Below are positions 60,955-64,000 of a stretch of DNA of 64,000 bases, piece after piece; position 1 is the first letter of the stretch; each line of letters starts with the position of its first letter. The notes under the pieces were generated by a model. It saw only the letters and a program-made list of their open reading frames with translations. It was not told where the DNA came from and searched no databases. Origin of the DNA: Isoetes taiwanensis (Eukaryota > Streptophyta > Lycopodiopsida > Isoetales > Isoetaceae); NCBI GenBank assembly GCA_021234155.1, contig JAJEKV010000815.1:21434-85433 (forward strand), written 5' to 3'. Position numbers and translations under genes: made by a program.

Positions 60955-61189
60955 CCACCATTAACATTGATTAACACAAATCATTACATCCAACACTTTT
61001 AAATTAAAATCCCATGGAAAACCCCTTTAGCTTGGGTGCATATTCAAATGGGCAGTGACTTGGAGCATTGAGAGCTGTCGAATGGGTATATTTGCCCTTT
61101 ATTCCTCGATCTAGACCGTAGATAATAATCCTCATTTGTGGGGTATGCTCCTACAAGTTTTTGTATATTGTATAACAAGGTTTGCAAAA
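60955..61189. repeat. Left half of a foldback element
   Basis: ACCATTAACATTGATTAACA, AAATTAAAATCCC, TTGGGTGCATATTCA, then TGTGGGGTATGCTCCTACAA follow the left arm and centre of the elements at 50553 and 54978-55261. The match stops at about 61189, where LINE sequence begins; the right arm is not found beyond the LINE. Confidence 0.65.
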
Positions 61190-61826
61190 TCTGGGCCATA
61201 GATTGTGGGGTCCAATATCCCAGGTCAAGACGGCACATTATCAACACCACATAAATCCCATATTGGAACGGGGTCCGCAATGCTACTTGCGCACCCATCT
61301 ACCCATGAAAAAGCACAGATCCATTGCCTCTATCTTCATAGGTGCACAACATCTCCGGATTGAGACAGGGAGGTGGGGTGGGGGGCTGCGTCAGGGAGGC
61401 TTTGTCAACGCTGCCAGGTTGGAGCTGTGGAAGACGAATGCCACACCCTTCAGAGTTGTCCGGCATATGATGGCATTCAGATACGCTATGCTGAGCTGGT
61501 CCATCGTGGTCAGCCCCTGCATGAGATGTTGAGCACGAGCTCGGTACGGAGGTTGGGCTCATATATTCAAGAGATCATGGACCGCCGAGATCAGCTCGAC
61601 CCTCGGGCACTTACCTGATACATGTACATATTTCTGTCCATATTTGTTTTTGTATTTGTATAGGTTGACAGCAAGCCTATTCCTGTCACGGTTTTTCCCC
61701 CAAACAACCCTTTGGGAGGGGAGGGGTTTTTTTTAACCCGGACAGTAATACGATTGCTGCGCCTCTTGTTTGGGTCCCATAGGCCAATTGGTCTCCGTGG
61801 ACGATAAAAACGCTATTCTATTCTAA
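61190..61826 (+). mobile_element. LINE C-terminal region and 3' end
   Basis: Translation gives LPMKKHRSIASIFIGAQHLR and IETGRW, then after a frame change CQVGAVEDECHTLQSCPAYD and SYIQEIMDRRDQLDPRAL with a stop at 61617-61619. These align phrase for phrase with the LINE at 19.65-20.6 kb. The 3' part has the hairpin (AACCCTTTGGGAGGGG then AGGGGTTTT), GGCCAATTGGTCTCCGTGGA, and a short TATTC tail ending at 61826. 5'-truncated, with its start at the break in the foldback element. Confidence 0.75.
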
Positions 61827-64000
61827 CTAGAAAAAGTGCCCAGCGTTGCTGGGCTTTTCGTCGGATATAATTTAGAAAAATACAAAATGATAGAATCCAC
61901 TTGAGAAGGTTTGTGCTAAATGGTGGATTTAATCTAATCCTAAATGTCGAACGAATATTAATAAATGTGTAATCTTGCGAATATTTTGTGTGTTATAACT
62001 CAAGTGTGCAAAGGAGACATCCTAAAGCAATAGATAGTATAGTTAGTGCATTTATTGGTTAACTTCTTTTAGAATTTGAAGGAATTTGATAGAGAGAGAG
62101 AAAATGATCTACCAATGTTGTCGATCCCACCCTCTTCTCTTCCGAATGCATGGGCATATGATTAAAAACTAATAAGAGTAGTGGATTTTAAAACTCCATA
62201 CCTTCAATAAAACCCATTCAATTCGGTTCTTATTTGGAGCTTCTTATAGTCCTATTGAATCGAAGTCTAGGCAATTCTATTTATTTCAATAGAAATTCAC
62301 AGCAAATCTGAAATGCAAACTGGATCCACAAAAATATCTCAAATCCAAGCTAACATAGCTAGACCCATTTCATACTTTCCCATCGGTGCCCATGCTAAAG
62401 ATGCTAGTTTGATTTGGCCCAAACTTGACACACAAGCTTAATCGCACATCCATCATGTGTTGGCTAGCCTATTAATGGTAGGCATCCGTTCATGTCTAGA
62501 ACAGGATGTCACCTCTGCACAAGTATAATGAAATACTATTAAAGATGCCATATAGGCAGACATATTGCTCAATAAGATAAAACTCTCGTACAGATTGACA
62601 ATAGTGTAGATTTATATATTTACTATAACGTTATTTGTTTTATAAATAAAAACAATTTTCGTTATCTTCCAAGGAAGAAGAGGTTCAGAGAAATGTAATC
62701 AAACAAACTTACTTTATTATTTGGTTGTTTTAAGCGATGGCCCATTCTTGCTTGCATAGGAAAAAACATAGGGCATTCAATAATTTAAGAAAATACAAGG
62801 GCATTTTCATAATTTTCATAAAATACAAGAGCATCTTCACAATTTTTTCCTAATTTATTCGCCATAAATGTCGACAGTCAACTGGCGGAAAAAGAAGAGT
62901 GCACGAGGTTTCTTGCTTCTAAAATACCAATTACAATAGTTTTAAGGCATTTTACGATATAAGTTATTTTGAAGAACGAATTATTGTATTTCAAAGAAAG
63001 TTGTTTTAAAGAACGAATTATTGTATTTCAAATGATAAAGGAAATGCTTCAGTAAAGTACAAAATGTAGGCCAACATCAAAATGCAAGTCACCACCGTGC
63101 CATATTATGTGCATGCATTCTTCTAAGTAGAATTGACGCACATGTACTTAACTGTACAATTTCGTTTTACCATGTGGGCACTATTAATGCATTCATATTG
63201 GAGAACAATCACAGCAGTGTGGTTGTCCTGCAAAACTTAACTTAATAAATTTCAGTACCAACTACAAGATGCATGAACCAGAGGAATCAAACTTCAATAT
63301 TCATGTACATCAAACCTATCCATCATCACCGACGACTTATGCACTAAAGCACCTATATTGCTTTGTCCTTACTTCCCATCTTGACTGGAACTAATAGACC
63401 TTCCCAGTAAATGAAACTATTCAAATTTGCAAATAATAAACGAAATATCTATGATTGACAGTCTAAACAGCTGTAGTTAAACATCAATAGCTTAGAGAAA
63501 TGAATAAATAGATAGATAAAGCAAAAAAAATCTTATTCATAACCACCTATTGTGAAACCCTGTGTTCACGCTACATGGATAAGGTTTTGAGTTTCAAGAT
63601 GCCTAAAAATTTCAAACCCGAAGCGTAAATTTGCTTGGTGAAATGAGATAAATAAAAAGCTTATTGTTCTTCTACCGATTGTGAAGAAGGATAACAATAA
63701 CTTTGATATAGCGCTTCAAAAAGGTCTTTGCTATAATTCCATTGATTCAACTTGCAAGTTTGTGGATAACTAATATCATGATCCTTAGAAACCACCGCCA
63801 CCAAACACAAAAGAAGACCGATAAAGAAAAAGATTAAATCTTGCAAAGACTAAAGCTCGCAATGTTATCCAATTTGTATGTCATTCAAGCAGTCCCAAGG
63901 TACCAGAGATAATTTAGATTCAACCGCTAATTCTGCAGGATGTAACCGCGATCCCTCGACTTTACAAATATTGCACCAAACTTCAAACAAAGAATATATT
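61827..64000 (-). mobile_element. Second Helitron, 3' end at 61827; other end not found
   Basis: On the minus strand the hairpin GCCCAGCAACGCTGGGC (61854-61838) is followed by an 11-nt spacer and CTAG (61830-61827), then T. Stem length, loop AAC, spacer and end are the same as in the Helitron at 19198, so it is the same family. The element must extend right from 61827. No A/TC boundary could be chosen, so its right limit, and whether it reaches beyond 64000, are open. The DNA inside the window (61860-64000) has no coding that I recognise. It carries the duplicated phrase GAACGAATTATTGTATTTCA (62975-63032). Confidence 0.6.

Overview
This window looks like nuclear DNA of a land plant with a large, repeat-rich genome. 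Evidence: AT-rich intergenic sequence, GT-AG introns, LINE, Copia and Helitron remnants, and plant-type genes or gene fragments (an ERG3-like C2 protein, a SERK-type kinase end, PPR pieces, an FCP1-like phosphatase, class III ADH exons). A seedless plant such as a fern, lycophyte or bryophyte is my inference, from the PPR debris, the algal/bryophyte-type LINEs and an unusual transposase-like gene. I cannot name a species.

Layout. 0-9 kb: a minus-strand LINE tail, then an eight-exon minus-strand fucosyltransferase-like gene (2.8-5.3 kb), then two adjacent copies of a tRNA-like, SINE-type repeat (8.1-9.0 kb). 9-15 kb: PPR debris and plain intergenic DNA. 15.1-15.8 kb: a compact four-exon C2-domain gene that looks intact. 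17.9-30 kb: nested transposons. A LINE reverse-transcriptase fragment is followed by a third SINE-type copy that is split by a 6.4 kb Helitron (19198-25622). The Helitron carries two LINE fragments and a captured multi-exon gene piece. A decayed Copia element and another LINE follow.

31.5-45 kb is the most interesting stretch. It holds a plus-strand gene with a D-D-E, RNase H-like core and two cysteine clusters (33.97-37.4 kb). It has one intron and one apparent frameshift, and resembles a poorly characterised transposase-like family. It is followed on the minus strand by an FCP1-like phosphatase gene and a coiled-coil/RING-H2 gene. A 1.4 kb repeat lies between those two genes (40.86-42.26 kb), and its inverted twin is at 53.8-55.26 kb.

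47-64 kb contains gene debris that keeps its intron-exon structure (class III ADH, SERK-like kinase, acyl-CoA dehydrogenase), foldback repeats, a 205-bp dispersed repeat, and a second LINE tail abutting another Helitron 3' end at 61827.

The genes do not form an operon or pathway. The organising theme is nesting and gene capture by mobile elements. Calls come from reading translations and repeats by eye; no database search was possible. Exon borders are inferred from splice motifs and reading-frame logic.
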